Shown piece after piece: positions 16,017 to 25,835 of a stretch of DNA of 64,000 nt. How positions within the stretch are numbered: position 1 is the stretch's first letter; every line of letters begins with the position of its first letter. Source of the stretch: a virus; IMG/VR virus record IMGVR_UViG_3300037225_000673, positions 20,561-84,560 of that record; one strand, 5' to 3'. The notes below the pieces were generated by a model. It searched no databases. It worked only from the letters and a program-made list of their open reading frames with translations, and was not told where the DNA came from. Made by a program: the position numbers and the translations under genes.

Positions 16017-16310
16017 ATGGATATTGGAGATTTAGTAGTTCTAAAAGTTGGCGGCCCAATAATGGCAGTTAGTATTTCACCATCGCCTGGCCTACATAAT
16101 GAACAATATGTTCGTTGTGTATGGTTCAATACGCGCAACGAAAAACAAGAGGGCGATTTCAAAAAAGAACTTCTCGAACCATCTGGAACTATGGTATGTA
16201 ATGCGTGCGGTACTCAATTCATCGCGGCGAGATCATCCCTCTTGAAAGAGAGGCCAGCTGTCCAAGGGTTTTGCCAGGATTATCACATACGCGCAAGGCG
16301 TTCTAGGTGA
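16017..16310 (+). CDS. YodC/DUF2158-like protein with zinc-ribbon tail
   Basis: The start is ATG 16017 behind AGAAGG. The N-terminal half (DIGDLVVLKVGGPIMAV to CVWFNT) matches the DUF2158 pattern of a short beta barrel. A C-terminal extension carries C-x2-C (VCNACGTQF) and a later Cys/His, giving a possible zinc site. The function of DUF2158 is unknown. Confidence 0.65.
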   Translation: MDIGDLVVLKVGGPIMAVSISPSPGLHNEQYVRCVWFNTRNEKQEGDFKKELLEPSGTMVCNACGTQFIAARSSLLKERPAVQGFCQDYHIRARRSR

Positions 16311-16314
16311 TTAA

Positions 16315-17799
16315 ATGTTTATTCATAATGTTAGATATGGGTTTGCAACAAACTCAAGCAGTACTCACTCAATTGTTTTAATCAACAATGGTGATACAAT
16401 CCGCGACAGCGATGATTCCGCGGAATATGGGTGGGACTTCTTCACTTGCGCTAGCGAAGCGGCCAAGCGTCAATACTTAGGACAAACGGCCAAACATTGT
16501 TTGTCTAGCGTTCATCACCTATCACAAAGAGATGCAGCCATCATAGCCTCTAGCTGGGCCGGCGTTGAAGTTGATCCTGAAGGATACATCGATCATCAAA
16601 GTATGATAGCCATTCCAAGTTCTATAAATTGGAATGAGTATGTTGTAAACAAAGATTACTTTGACGATCTTCTTAAGTTTGTTTTGAGAAGTGATATTGC
16701 CATTCTTGGTGGAAATGATAACGAAGAACATAGCCACCCGCTTATACGAGATGGGCGTGCAAAAAATCTTATTCATTCACGCTGGGATGACGAAGAGATT
16801 GGTAACCCAGCCCTGAAACTTCTAAGAGAAGAAGATAGCAAACATCTACGTGCCAGATATGATACTGCCGGAAAGTTCTGGTCATTATTTTCTAGCAAGA
16901 GCGGTACGAAAATCAGAACCTCTTTTGTAGAAGATGCCAATGCAGATAAGTCTGAAGTGCCTGAATTGATAGATATAAAGATTACTGACTATTGTAAAAA
17001 AGGTTGCCATTATTGCTATCAAGGATCAACTCCTAAGGGCAAGCATGCAGACAAGAGATTGCTTAGCAGTCTTGCTTATGCTGTGAAGGATATGGAAACA
17101 TTTGAGGTTGCCCTCGGTGGTGGCGAACCAACCGAACATCCAGATTTATTAGAAATCATAGACAGCTTTCATCATATGGGCATTGTTGTCAATCTAACCA
17201 CAAGGAATGAAGGTTGGGTAATTGATAATTTACCAAAGATAAGGGACAAGATTGGTGGCATTGGGTTTAGCGTTGATAATAGCCAAAAATTAGTTGACCA
17301 GCTATCACGGCTGCGCGTCGCTATTCCAGAGGCCTATGAGGCTCCCAGTATAACTGTGCAGGTCGTCATTGGATCTTGTTCACAAAGTGAACTGAAACAG
17401 ATCCTTGATGTATGCAAGACATTCCGTATCACGGTTCTTTTACTGGGGTGGAAGAACACTCATCGTGGTTCCAAGGGACCAAGAGATAATATCGATCTTG
17501 TAAAGCTTCTTGATAGTTTCTGGGGAGTTCCGGAAGAAACATATACTCCATGGAACGGGCCGAACATTTCGTTTGATACCACTTTGGTAAATCAGATGAA
17601 GGGTTGGTTGGATGATCATGCCAATCAATGGCGCTTCACCACTCGTGAGGGCGCTCATTCAATGTACATTGATTGCGTCAACGAGACGATGCATAGGTCA
17701 TCTTATGAGGGAGACCCTGGCGTTTCCTTAATAACTGCTCGAACAGACTGTGTAACCAATTTTCACACTCATATCAAAAATTACTTTGCTACCATTTAG
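16315..17799 (+). CDS. Radical SAM enzyme with unusual N-terminal domain
   Basis: The 494-residue protein has the iron-sulfur motif C227-x3-C231-x2-C234 (CKKGCHYC), a glycine-rich GGGEP motif for SAM (ALGGGEPTEHP) and barrel strands after it. The first 200 residues start FIHNVRYGFATNSSSTHS, a segment seen at the start of several phage proteins, and form a separate domain of unknown role. No SPASM-type Cys cluster is obvious at the C terminus. The substrate is unknown; RNA or peptide modification are both open. Confidence 0.8.
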   Translation: MFIHNVRYGFATNSSSTHSIVLINNGDTIRDSDDSAEYGWDFFTCASEAAKRQYLGQTAKHCLSSVHHLSQRDAAIIASSWAGVEVDPEGYIDHQSMIAIPSSINWNEYVVNKDYFDDLLKFVLRSDIAILGGNDNEEHSHPLIRDGRAKNLIHSRWDDEEIGNPALKLLREEDSKHLRARYDTAGKFWSLFSSKSGTKIRTSFVEDANADKSEVPELIDIKITDYCKKGCHYCYQGSTPKGKHADKRLLSSLAYAVKDMETFEVALGGGEPTEHPDLLEIIDSFHHMGIVVNLTTRNEGWVIDNLPKIRDKIGGIGFSVDNSQKLVDQLSRLRVAIPEAYEAPSITVQVVIGSCSQSELKQILDVCKTFRITVLLLGWKNTHRGSKGPRDNIDLVKLLDSFWGVPEETYTPWNGPNISFDTTLVNQMKGWLDDHANQWRFTTREGAHSMYIDCVNETMHRSSYEGDPGVSLITARTDCVTNFHTHIKNYFATI

Positions 17800-17806
17800 G
17801 TTACAT

Positions 17807-18484
17807 ATGGAACAATTCATTGAGTGGTACAATCTCATATTCTATCTTCCGCTCGCCATTGGCTTGTTGTTTGCATTAGGAGCCGGCGTTGATTTCGGGC
17901 ATGACATTCCTCATGGTGATGTTCATGCAGACATACATGCAGATGCCGATCATGATGCAGAACATGACCATGATGGAGAGGGAACGCAGAATAGTATATT
18001 GGGATTCTTAGGAATTGGAAGAGTTCCATTAGCAATATCATTTATGGCTTTGTTTTTGATATTCGCTGGTACTGGTTTAATATGCAATATCGTCATTGGT
18101 TTCCTAATCAAAGCATGGAGTGGCTTTGCGTTAATCTCCATAGGCGTTGCATTGATTGCCTCGTTCTTTGGTACTGCATTCGTTAGCCGCATGGTATCGC
18201 GTGTTATGCCAACAACCGAAACCGATTCTGTTACAAAGCATGACTTGTTAGGTTGTGCAGGTACGATTACCCTCGATTGTGTTGGGGCATCGTCAGCATC
18301 CCCTGATGGGCGTGTACAGAAAACAAATGCGCTGGGCATGGCCCAAATCACAAATAGCAAAGGGACAATGTATCAGATTCGATGCGTATCTGATAAGCCA
18401 CTTTTATACGGAACCAAGATCATAACAATAGATTATGATTCGAAAGCAGATTGTTTCACAGTTGACGTAGACCCAATTGGGTAA
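17807..18484 (+). CDS. YqiJ/NfeD-like membrane protein (OB-fold type), flotillin partner
   Basis: ATG 17807 follows AGG. The 225-residue protein has a first membrane segment (about residues 10-30), a His/Asp-rich loop (HGDVHADIHADADHD), two or three further membrane segments (about 75-130) and a C-terminal beta-rich OB-like domain. This order matches YqiJ/NfeD partners of flotillins. It overlaps no gene but lies 16 bases before a flotillin gene, the same pairing as yqiJ-yqiK in E. coli. Confidence 0.7.
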   Translation: MEQFIEWYNLIFYLPLAIGLLFALGAGVDFGHDIPHGDVHADIHADADHDAEHDHDGEGTQNSILGFLGIGRVPLAISFMALFLIFAGTGLICNIVIGFLIKAWSGFALISIGVALIASFFGTAFVSRMVSRVMPTTETDSVTKHDLLGCAGTITLDCVGASSASPDGRVQKTNALGMAQITNSKGTMYQIRCVSDKPLLYGTKIITIDYDSKADCFTVDVDPIG

Positions 18485-18500
18485 GAATGGAGTTTCATCA

Positions 18501-20417
18501 ATGAGTTTGTTTTTTCTATTGCTATTCGCAATAATTCTAATCGCAGCGCCAATCGGAATTGGAGCCTTTACTCACGTTCATCTCAGCGGCCTGTCATCTA
18601 TTTTGATGACTGGAGTTGGTATAATCTTGGTATTGGTTTGTGCAATTCTAATTACAATTACTAAACTCTATGTGCGAACAAAGGCCAGCGAGGCTTTCGT
18701 TCGTACCGGTATGGGAGGCCTGAAGGTCATTCGAGACGGCGGCTCTTTAGTGCTACCTGTTGTACATCAAATAGTAAAGGTCTCTCTTGAAACTTTGAAG
18801 CTGGAAGTTTCAAGAATCGGAGCCGATGCTCTCATCACAAGCGACAAGCTAAGGGCTGATATCAAGGCAGAATTCTTCGTAAGAATTCAGCCAGAAGATA
18901 AAGACATTCAGGCTGCCGCACGATCTCTTGGTGACAAGGTAAGTGAAACAAACTCTCAGCGTACTGGCCCTAGTTCCGATTACAGATCAAGCGTTGCTGC
19001 CTTGATTGAAGACAAGTTGGTATCTGCCTTAAGAACTAGTGCAGCTTGCAAAACACTTGAGCAGCTCAATAGCGAACGCGATGAGTTCCTCAAGGAAGTT
19101 ATGAAGCTGGTCACTAATGACCTGAACCATAACGGGTTTACATTGGAGACTGTTACAATCTCTAAGCTAGACCAAACTGATGTTTCAATGCTAAAGGACA
19201 GCAACATCTTCGATGCACAAGGCGCACGAACGATTGCTGAAATCACACAGAAGAACTTGACTGAAAAGAATAAGATTATGCGAGAGGGTGATCAGGCTCG
19301 TAAGGATCAGGACGTTCAAACTCGCACTGCCGTTCTTGATCTAGAACGAAAGCAAGCAGAAGCCGAAGCCACTCAGGCAGCGCAAATTGCCATGATCAAA
19401 GCTGAGCAAGATCGTATTACTAAAGAGAAGCAGATGGAAGCTCAGCGAGCCGTTGATGTGGCTCAGGCTGACAACGCCAAGCAAACTGAAGTTGCCAAGA
19501 TTGCTCAGAAGCAAGCGATTGAAGTTTCTCAGCGTCAACAGCAGGAAGCCATCGTCGAAGCTGATAAGAAGGTTGAAATCGCCAAGCGTAATCAACTCAA
19601 GGCTATTGCCGATTCCGATGCACAGAAGGCCCAGGCCGAAGCCAAGTTGGCAGATGCCGAAGCCGAGCGCGCAAAGGCTCGTCAGAATATCACCACTGTT
19701 GAGTTGGTAGCTGCAGCCGATCGTGAAAAGCAAAAGGCAATCATCGAAGCGCAGGCCGCAGCAGAGCGCACCTTTGTTACCGCGCAAAAGGCAGCGGATG
19801 GCGATGCCTACCGCATCAAGGTAGAAGCCGATGCTAAGAAAGCAAGCGCTGATGCTGAGGCAGAGGCAACCACAAAGAAGGCAACCGCCGAAGCTACAGC
19901 CAACCAACGCAAAGCTGAAGGTAACAAGGCCTTGTTGGTTGCTGAGGCAGAAGGTATGCAAGCTAAAGCCCTCGCCGAAGCTGCTGGTCAGAAAGCCCTC
20001 GCCATGGTTCCTGTCGAAGTCAATGCACGTCAGGTTGAAGTTGACAAGCAGCGAGTCGAAGAAGTCTTGGTGCCTGAGTTGAAAGCCCGTTCCGAGAACG
20101 GTGAGGCTGCCCAAAACTTCGAGCTAGCAAAGATTCGTATCGAGCAAGAGGCTCACGTACGCATTGCCGCTGCAAATGCCACAGCACAATTCTACGGCAA
20201 GATCTCGGCGAATGTCTATGGAACACCAGAAGATGTCGCCAAGATGAGCCAGCACTTCAGCGCTGGTATGGGTTTGTCACAAGCCTTCGGAGGTTTTATG
20301 GCTGGTGCTGATGCATCAACTGTTGAAACTGTGAAGAGGGTTGTTGGTGCGGTTGATAGTTTGGCAACCGCTGCAGCAAGTAAGATGTCTGGCAAAACTA
20401 AAACTTCTGACATTTAG
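18501..20417 (+). CDS. Flotillin-family (YqiK-like, band 7/SPFH) membrane protein
   Basis: ATG 18501 is preferred because GGAG lies about nine bases before it. The 638-residue protein has two N-terminal membrane segments, an SPFH/band-7 domain (about 70-260, with VRTGMGGLKVIRDGG at its start) and a very long Ala/Glu/Lys coiled coil (about 260-560) typical of flotillins. It would oligomerise at the inner membrane and organise lipid domains. A host-derived membrane-organising pair in a phage is unusual; roles in superinfection control or an infection compartment are guesses. Confidence 0.85.
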   Translation: MSLFFLLLFAIILIAAPIGIGAFTHVHLSGLSSILMTGVGIILVLVCAILITITKLYVRTKASEAFVRTGMGGLKVIRDGGSLVLPVVHQIVKVSLETLKLEVSRIGADALITSDKLRADIKAEFFVRIQPEDKDIQAAARSLGDKVSETNSQRTGPSSDYRSSVAALIEDKLVSALRTSAACKTLEQLNSERDEFLKEVMKLVTNDLNHNGFTLETVTISKLDQTDVSMLKDSNIFDAQGARTIAEITQKNLTEKNKIMREGDQARKDQDVQTRTAVLDLERKQAEAEATQAAQIAMIKAEQDRITKEKQMEAQRAVDVAQADNAKQTEVAKIAQKQAIEVSQRQQQEAIVEADKKVEIAKRNQLKAIADSDAQKAQAEAKLADAEAERAKARQNITTVELVAAADREKQKAIIEAQAAAERTFVTAQKAADGDAYRIKVEADAKKASADAEAEATTKKATAEATANQRKAEGNKALLVAEAEGMQAKALAEAAGQKALAMVPVEVNARQVEVDKQRVEEVLVPELKARSENGEAAQNFELAKIRIEQEAHVRIAAANATAQFYGKISANVYGTPEDVAKMSQHFSAGMGLSQAFGGFMAGADASTVETVKRVVGAVDSLATAAASKMSGKTKTSDI

Positions 20418-20501
20418 TAATTACGGCATCTCTCATGTAACTCGGCAATTCCAAGCTGGGGCATGTGGAACTGTAAGTAGTGTAGAAGTAGGAGCCGTGT
20501 G

Positions 20502-20530
20502 GCCCCGAGCGGTTTGGGTTTCGGGGCAAT
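20502..20530 (+). terminator. Hairpin, probable weak terminator
   Basis: GCCCCGA (20502-20508) pairs with TCGGGGC (20521-20527). Only a short A/T run follows, so it may act as a processing or attenuating hairpin between the flotillin and protease genes. The rest of 20418-20554 shows nothing clear. Confidence 0.5.
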
Positions 20531-20554
20531 CTTGTAGACAGGAATATATTATCA

Positions 20555-22483
20555 ATGGACGAATCATTGCGACGAAGAGACTCTGAGTTGATCATTGTTG
20601 GTGACAAACTAAAGGAAAAATTCGTAGGTATAGATGGCATAATCGATCAGTTTATCGACTCGGTTCGTGTTTGGTACTTGATGCCAGAGTTGATGATACG
20701 TCCAGTGATCGTCAATCTTTGGGGCCTAACTGGATCTGGAAAAACAGATTTGGTTCGTACCTTTGTTAGACTAATCAAGATGTCAGATTCGTTTGTAGAA
20801 CTACAAATGGACACCGAAAGTTACATCGACAAGATCCAATCCTACATTGAATATGCTGACATTCAGCCTGATAAGCCGTCAATCTTATTGCTCGATGAGA
20901 TGCAAAGATTTAGGACGGTTGGCGAAGATGGCTTGGAGATTCAAAGGAAAAGGCTCCAAGATGTGTGGATGCTATTATCTGATGGCAAGTTCCAATCAGC
21001 TTCAGATAAGAAAAAAGAGATTATGGAAATACTCTTCAATGATCTCTATTACAATCACAATGAAGTAGTAGATGAGGGAGAAGAGCCGGATAAGCCAGAA
21101 GAAGCAACATCAGCAACATCACCTGGTGGTGAGAAGAAGAAAGATGCGCGTCCGAAAAAGTTCAAGTACAAGAACTCCTATTGGACAGCACAACGATTGA
21201 GGAAGCTTCTCAATTATAGCGGCCCTGCTGAAGAAATTATGTTGTGGGATCAAGAAACAAAGATCAAGAAAGGCCAAGAGGCTTTAAATAACGACGCCAC
21301 CTTCGAAGGGGTATCGTATTCTAAAATGCTAATCATCATAGCTGGCAATATAGATGAAGCATATTCTATGGCCGGTGATGTGTCGAACGCCGATATTGAT
21401 GCAGACATCTTCCACGAATTCTCAAAGAAGATAAATGTAGTAACGATCAAAAGCGCATTGCTGAAGAGATTCAAACCAGAACAAGTTGCTAGGTTCGGAA
21501 ACAACCACATCATTTATCCATCTCTAAACAAAACAAGCTATAAAGCCATCATCAAGCGCAATGTATATGATACGGTTAATAGGGTATACGATCTCAACGG
21601 GATACGTGTAGTCCCAGATGACTCTGTGTTCTCAACCATTTATCAGAATGGCGTGTTCCCAGTTCAAGGGGTTCGGCCAGTTCATAGTACGATCTCAAGT
21701 ATCTTTGATAACTACATACCAATTTTCCTTTTCAAGGCAATTGAGAACGGCTTGGATACCGTCTCAGTGCGTTACACACAAGATGAAATAATTGGTGTCG
21801 TTGGAGATGAAACAATTGCCAGAAAGGTAGAATTATCAATCTCCAAGATAAAGAAGGAGAAAGACATCAATGATACCGTTCTAGTTTCAATACATGAAGC
21901 CGGACACGCTATTGTATATTCTTTGTTGCACAAGATACCACCAACACAGATGACTAGTATTACTTCAAACATAAACTCAGAAGGGTTTGTCGGTCAGCAT
22001 AGGTATAGTGGTAACAAAAAGATTATCAAAGATGAAATGGCTGTTTGTTTGGCCGGACAAGCCGCCGAAGAGATATTCTTTGGTGATGAAATGAAATCAA
22101 CTGGTGCGGCCTCTGATATTCAAAGAGCCACTGCCCTTGCTGCATATTATATTAGGCAGTGTGGTTTTGATGGAATCCAAAGCAGAGTTATCCATCACAC
22201 TTCTGCACACAATGACACATCAAATACTGACATTGAACGCACAAACGTTACAATTGAGGATATGGTAAAAGAGGCCAAGTGTCTGGCTATTGATATGATC
22301 AACGATCATAAGCCGCTATTTAGAGAAATTGCTAAAAAGCTTATCGATGCCGGAGAACTGTTGCCAGAAGAAATTGTTGAGATGTTCAAGAAGCACGGCG
22401 AGACAATTGTTAATGTGCCAATAAATCAAATGGTTGTTGGTAATTATCAAGAAAAATGGAATAGTTACATAGAGAAAACATGA
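20555..22483 (+). CDS. AAA+ ATPase fused to an FtsH-like (M41) zinc peptidase
   Basis: The 642-residue protein has Walker A GLTGSGKT (57-64), Walker B ILLLDE (110-115), and a C-terminal M41 peptidase with HEAGH at 447-451 and the third-ligand region DIQRATALAAYYI. FtsH normally has membrane helices and a well-conserved AAA domain; here no membrane segment is visible, the ATPase is divergent, and a charged insert (EEPDKPEEATSATSPGG) splits it. It probably unfolds and degrades proteins in the cytosol. It overlaps the next gene by four bases. Confidence 0.85.
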   Translation: MDESLRRRDSELIIVGDKLKEKFVGIDGIIDQFIDSVRVWYLMPELMIRPVIVNLWGLTGSGKTDLVRTFVRLIKMSDSFVELQMDTESYIDKIQSYIEYADIQPDKPSILLLDEMQRFRTVGEDGLEIQRKRLQDVWMLLSDGKFQSASDKKKEIMEILFNDLYYNHNEVVDEGEEPDKPEEATSATSPGGEKKKDARPKKFKYKNSYWTAQRLRKLLNYSGPAEEIMLWDQETKIKKGQEALNNDATFEGVSYSKMLIIIAGNIDEAYSMAGDVSNADIDADIFHEFSKKINVVTIKSALLKRFKPEQVARFGNNHIIYPSLNKTSYKAIIKRNVYDTVNRVYDLNGIRVVPDDSVFSTIYQNGVFPVQGVRPVHSTISSIFDNYIPIFLFKAIENGLDTVSVRYTQDEIIGVVGDETIARKVELSISKIKKEKDINDTVLVSIHEAGHAIVYSLLHKIPPTQMTSITSNINSEGFVGQHRYSGNKKIIKDEMAVCLAGQAAEEIFFGDEMKSTGAASDIQRATALAAYYIRQCGFDGIQSRVIHHTSAHNDTSNTDIERTNVTIEDMVKEAKCLAIDMINDHKPLFREIAKKLIDAGELLPEEIVEMFKKHGETIVNVPINQMVVGNYQEKWNSYIEKT

Positions 22484-22875
22484 AAAAGAAAAATCTATGC
22501 AGCTATAGGGTATGGGATAACGGAGACACGACAGATTGCGCAACTGCCACTGTAAAGAATGGAAGGTGCAAAGAACATTTATATCTGCCAAATTACCAAA
22601 ATGATTGGGTTGATGTTAACGTTACCTGGTTAGAGTTTATGGTTGGAGCTACACTAAATCTTGCCAGCCTAAGAAAGCCAGGTGTTCTAATTGAGGTGCA
22701 AGACGAAGATTATGATGGTAATAAGCTTCCTATAAAGAGATATCTTATAGGAGATATAAACCGTGTTGCCGGAGTTTGTGATGATTGTTCAGCGTTCGAA
22801 GATAAAGCAATAATACTTCGCGCAAAGATTATGGTAATCGAAAGCGATCTAAAGAAGGCCAAAGATGGAACCTGA
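22480..22875 (+). CDS. Small Cys-containing protein, unknown function
   Basis: The 131-residue product starts with MKKKNLCSYRVWDNG and has paired Cys/His residues (DCATATVKNGRCKEH, later VCDDC) that could bind zinc, then a C-terminal helix. The family is not recognised. It is translationally coupled to the AAA-M41 protease and could be an adaptor, which is inference from position only. Confidence 0.5.
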   Translation: MKKKNLCSYRVWDNGDTTDCATATVKNGRCKEHLYLPNYQNDWVDVNVTWLEFMVGATLNLASLRKPGVLIEVQDEDYDGNKLPIKRYLIGDINRVAGVCDDCSAFEDKAIILRAKIMVIESDLKKAKDGT

Positions 22876-22877
22876 GG

Positions 22878-23399
22878 CTATTGTCTATATCTAAGCATTT
22901 TGTGTAGTTCTTTGAGTCGTTTATTTTTCTGATCTTGTCGCCACTCTTTTTGCTTATCTGTATAAGCTTTTATACATGCAGGGCATCGACAACGATATTT
23001 CCTAAACATCCAATAACTACCATGGGTTGGTTTGTTTATATTGCCTGCATAATCCCATTGCTCGTTCGTTTTCCTTTTGTGACAATCGGCACAAAGCACT
23101 TGCAAATTCTTAATCTCATCTTCAAATCGTTTATCATTAACACTATGCAGGTCTGATGCTCTCATTGTCTTTTTAGATTTATCCTTATGATCAAGATGGA
23201 GTGGGCCTTCATTAGTTCCACAGCGCACACATTTTCCACCTAGCCGATCAATAACCCTTTGGCGAGTATTATGATACCTATTCGCCATATACTCTCGCAT
23301 GTAATCTGCGCGAGGATGATTTGCCGCCTCAGAATATAGCTGGGCATACTTGATTAACTGTTCAATCGAAATCACTAATATATAGTAGAGTATTGCCAT
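22878..23399 (-). CDS. HNH endonuclease
   Basis: The 173-residue protein has a zinc-bound HNH core: GGKCVRCGTNEGPLHLDHKD, then LQVLCADCHKRKTNEQ. A second Cys pair (RCRCPAC) near the C terminus may bind another zinc. It is inserted on the opposite strand between plus-strand genes, as free-standing homing endonucleases often are. Confidence 0.85.
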   Translation of the reverse strand: MAILYYILVISIEQLIKYAQLYSEAANHPRADYMREYMANRYHNTRQRVIDRLGGKCVRCGTNEGPLHLDHKDKSKKTMRASDLHSVNDKRFEDEIKNLQVLCADCHKRKTNEQWDYAGNINKPTHGSYWMFRKYRCRCPACIKAYTDKQKEWRQDQKNKRLKELHKMLRYRQ

Positions 23400-23499
23400 A
23401 GCGGCTATTGGGCCAAAAAACCTTCTGGCCGGCCTATGTCACTATTATTAATGAGGTATTATATTGACTGATTAATTCATTTGATATAGATTGGTGATC

Positions 23500-23886
23500 A
23501 TGACAAAACGCCCAACCAAATTTGGAACAACTGTCCCTGAATTGAAGGAAGTGATTGCCAAATACGGCTGTGGATTAGGTAGTGATCCACCTTATGTAGT
23601 GGTTGGCGAGTTCAATTCCAAGACAAAAGGGCCGTATGCGGGCATCCTGGCGGCCGCCCTAAACCAATTCCACGCCTACCTTATATGGCGTGAGGTCAAC
23701 AAGAACGGCCGGGCGGACGTCAAGAGATCAGAATTCCATCCAAAGACAAATTTCTCCATCGCCCGCTACAAGCAACAACTTCGGGAAAAGATGGAAGCCG
23801 CCAAGCTGGCAGAGCAACAGCCAACAGAACCACGGCCCCGCCCGCGGATTGTATCGTGGTCTGGTAAAGAGAAAGAAAACGCATAA
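23500..23886 (+). CDS. Protein of unknown function, coupled to the DNA ligase
   Basis: ATG 23500 is chosen over the TTG nine bases earlier. The 128-residue product has a compact N-terminal half and a Pro/Arg-rich tail (EPRPRPRIVSWSG). Its last base is shared with the start of ligA (TAATG), so it is coupled to it. No family is recognised. Confidence 0.55.
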   Translation: MTKRPTKFGTTVPELKEVIAKYGCGLGSDPPYVVVGEFNSKTKGPYAGILAAALNQFHAYLIWREVNKNGRADVKRSEFHPKTNFSIARYKQQLREKMEAAKLAEQQPTEPRPRPRIVSWSGKEKENA

Positions 23887-25802
23887 TGCCGAGTCTTAAA
23901 GAATTAATTGATCAGATTGATAAGCACGACAATTCTTACTATAACGATTTCGTTTCGCTTATCTCTGATCAAGAATATGATGGCCTGAAAGATCAGTTAG
24001 CTTCACAGTCCAAAGACTTCCTGGCCAAAGATCATAAAGCTAAAGTAGATGTTTTGCTGGCTGAGCGCATTCGCGATGCGCTTACTCGCATCGGGGCTCC
24101 GCCGCCTGCCGATGGAAATTGGCCAAAATACCAACACGAAGTTCCCATGGCTTCCCTTAATAAGGCGAACACACCGGAAGAACTTGATGTTTGGTTTAAG
24201 AAATGCAAAGGCCCAAAGCTCATTCTTCTAACCGAGAAGATGGATGGGATGAGCATTAGCCTGAAGTACGAAAAGGGGAAACTGATCTGTGCTGCCACTC
24301 GTGGCGATGGCGATGTTGGGGAAAACATCACGCGCAATGTGCGGAAGATGTCCCGAGTTCCTTTTGAGATCAAAGGTTTCTCTGGGCACATCAGGGGAGA
24401 GATCGTTCTTCTGCGATCGGTTTGGAAGAAGTCTTTGCCGGAAATGGCAAACACGCGCAACGCAACCGGCATGTCAAAGCGCTCTGATGGTGACGGCTGC
24501 GAACATCTCACCATCTTTGCATACACCATCGAAGGCAAGGAGTTCAAAACAGAAGTCGAAGCCTACAATTGGTTGAAGAGCGTTGGTTTCAAGACACCCA
24601 ATTTCGTGGTGGGCACTGCCGAAGATCTCAAAAAGATGTGGCAGAAGTACATGGATGAGACGCGAGATAGCCTTGACTGGGACATTGATGGTCTCGTTGG
24701 CCACATCAATGACCGAGCTGAGCGATACGCCCTTGGCGATGAAGGCCGAGGCCCAAAGGGATCCATCGCCTTCAAATTCGAAGCTCCCGAGGCGCGCACC
24801 ATTGTTACAGACATCGTATGCCAGACCGGCGATACTGGTATCATCACGCCGGTTTCAGAATTCGAAGAAATTGAATTGCTCGGCGCAAAAATTAAGAGAG
24901 CATCTCTACATAACTTCTCTTTGGTAAAAGAACTCGGCGTAAACATTGGCGCTGAAATTCTAGTAACCCGGGCCAATGACGTAATTCCGTACGTCAAAGA
25001 AGTTACCAAGCCGAACAACGGATATTTTGGAATCCCAGAACACTGCCCTTCTTGCGGTACCAAGCCCGTGCGCGTTGGCGAATACGTTCGTTGCCCCAAC
25101 AAAAAGACCTGCCCAGCTCAAGTCATCGGCAGATTGAACAAGTGGATCAAGGAACTTGGCATTCTTGAATGGGGCGAATCAATTCTAACGAAGCTCATCG
25201 CAGCCGGCAAGGTCACTGACATCGCTGACCTGTATCGACTCAAAGCGTCAGACATCACTAGTCTCGAACGCATGGGCGATAAAGGGGCCGAGAAGCTTTT
25301 GAAGGAACTTGACAAGTACCGAGCAGTGACCCTGGAGAACTTCCTCGGCGGTCTCTGTATTGATGGCGTGGCAACCTCTACAGTGAAATCTGTCATGAAT
25401 GCCGGCCACGATACTCTTGACAAGATACGTGCACTCTCTCCATATCGGTTGGAGCAGGTTTCTGGATTCGGACCGAAGCGGGCCAATGCGCTTCTAGATG
25501 GGCTGGAAGAAAACGAAGAAAGAATAGCGGATATCCTCAGCGCCGGGGTGACCATCAAAGTAAAGATCAGGGGCGCACTCAGCGGCAAACGCTTTGCATT
25601 CACAGGAACAATGGCCACGCCGCGTAAGCAACTTCAGAATATGGTGACAGAAGCAGGCGGCGAGGTTGATAAATCAGTAGGTGCAAAAACCACATACCTC
25701 GTTATAGATGATGTTGCCAGTACAAGTAGCAAGGCCGTGGCAGCGCGTAAGCTGGGCACGGAACTAATATCTGAGGCAGACTTCCTCGCAATGGCTCAAT
25801 AG
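23886..25802 (+). CDS. ligA: NAD-dependent DNA ligase
   Basis: The 638-residue protein has the full LigA order: N-terminal Ia domain, adenylation Lys118 in TEKMDGMS, OB fold, four-Cys zinc finger (CPSCGTKPVRVGEYVRC and CPAQ), helix-hairpin-helix repeats (LERMGDKGAEKLL, VSGFGPKRANALL) and a C-terminal BRCT domain (GKRFAFTGTMATPRKQL). It seals nicks using NAD. The usual KLDG is KMDG here. The gene is visibly richer in GC than most neighbours. Confidence 0.96.
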   Translation: MPSLKELIDQIDKHDNSYYNDFVSLISDQEYDGLKDQLASQSKDFLAKDHKAKVDVLLAERIRDALTRIGAPPPADGNWPKYQHEVPMASLNKANTPEELDVWFKKCKGPKLILLTEKMDGMSISLKYEKGKLICAATRGDGDVGENITRNVRKMSRVPFEIKGFSGHIRGEIVLLRSVWKKSLPEMANTRNATGMSKRSDGDGCEHLTIFAYTIEGKEFKTEVEAYNWLKSVGFKTPNFVVGTAEDLKKMWQKYMDETRDSLDWDIDGLVGHINDRAERYALGDEGRGPKGSIAFKFEAPEARTIVTDIVCQTGDTGIITPVSEFEEIELLGAKIKRASLHNFSLVKELGVNIGAEILVTRANDVIPYVKEVTKPNNGYFGIPEHCPSCGTKPVRVGEYVRCPNKKTCPAQVIGRLNKWIKELGILEWGESILTKLIAAGKVTDIADLYRLKASDITSLERMGDKGAEKLLKELDKYRAVTLENFLGGLCIDGVATSTVKSVMNAGHDTLDKIRALSPYRLEQVSGFGPKRANALLDGLEENEERIADILSAGVTIKVKIRGALSGKRFAFTGTMATPRKQLQNMVTEAGGEVDKSVGAKTTYLVIDDVASTSSKAVAARKLGTELISEADFLAMAQ

Positions 25803-25835
25803 GTGCGGGGAGATTGGACCTCCCTAAGGACACCA

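Noticed and set aside
19341-20114. Long minus-strand frame opposite the flotillin gene
   Set aside because: It is the mirror of the Ala/Glu/Lys coiled-coil codons and has no start signals.
24032-25618. Long minus-strand frames opposite ligA
   Set aside because: They are shadows caused by GC-rich codons of the ligase gene.
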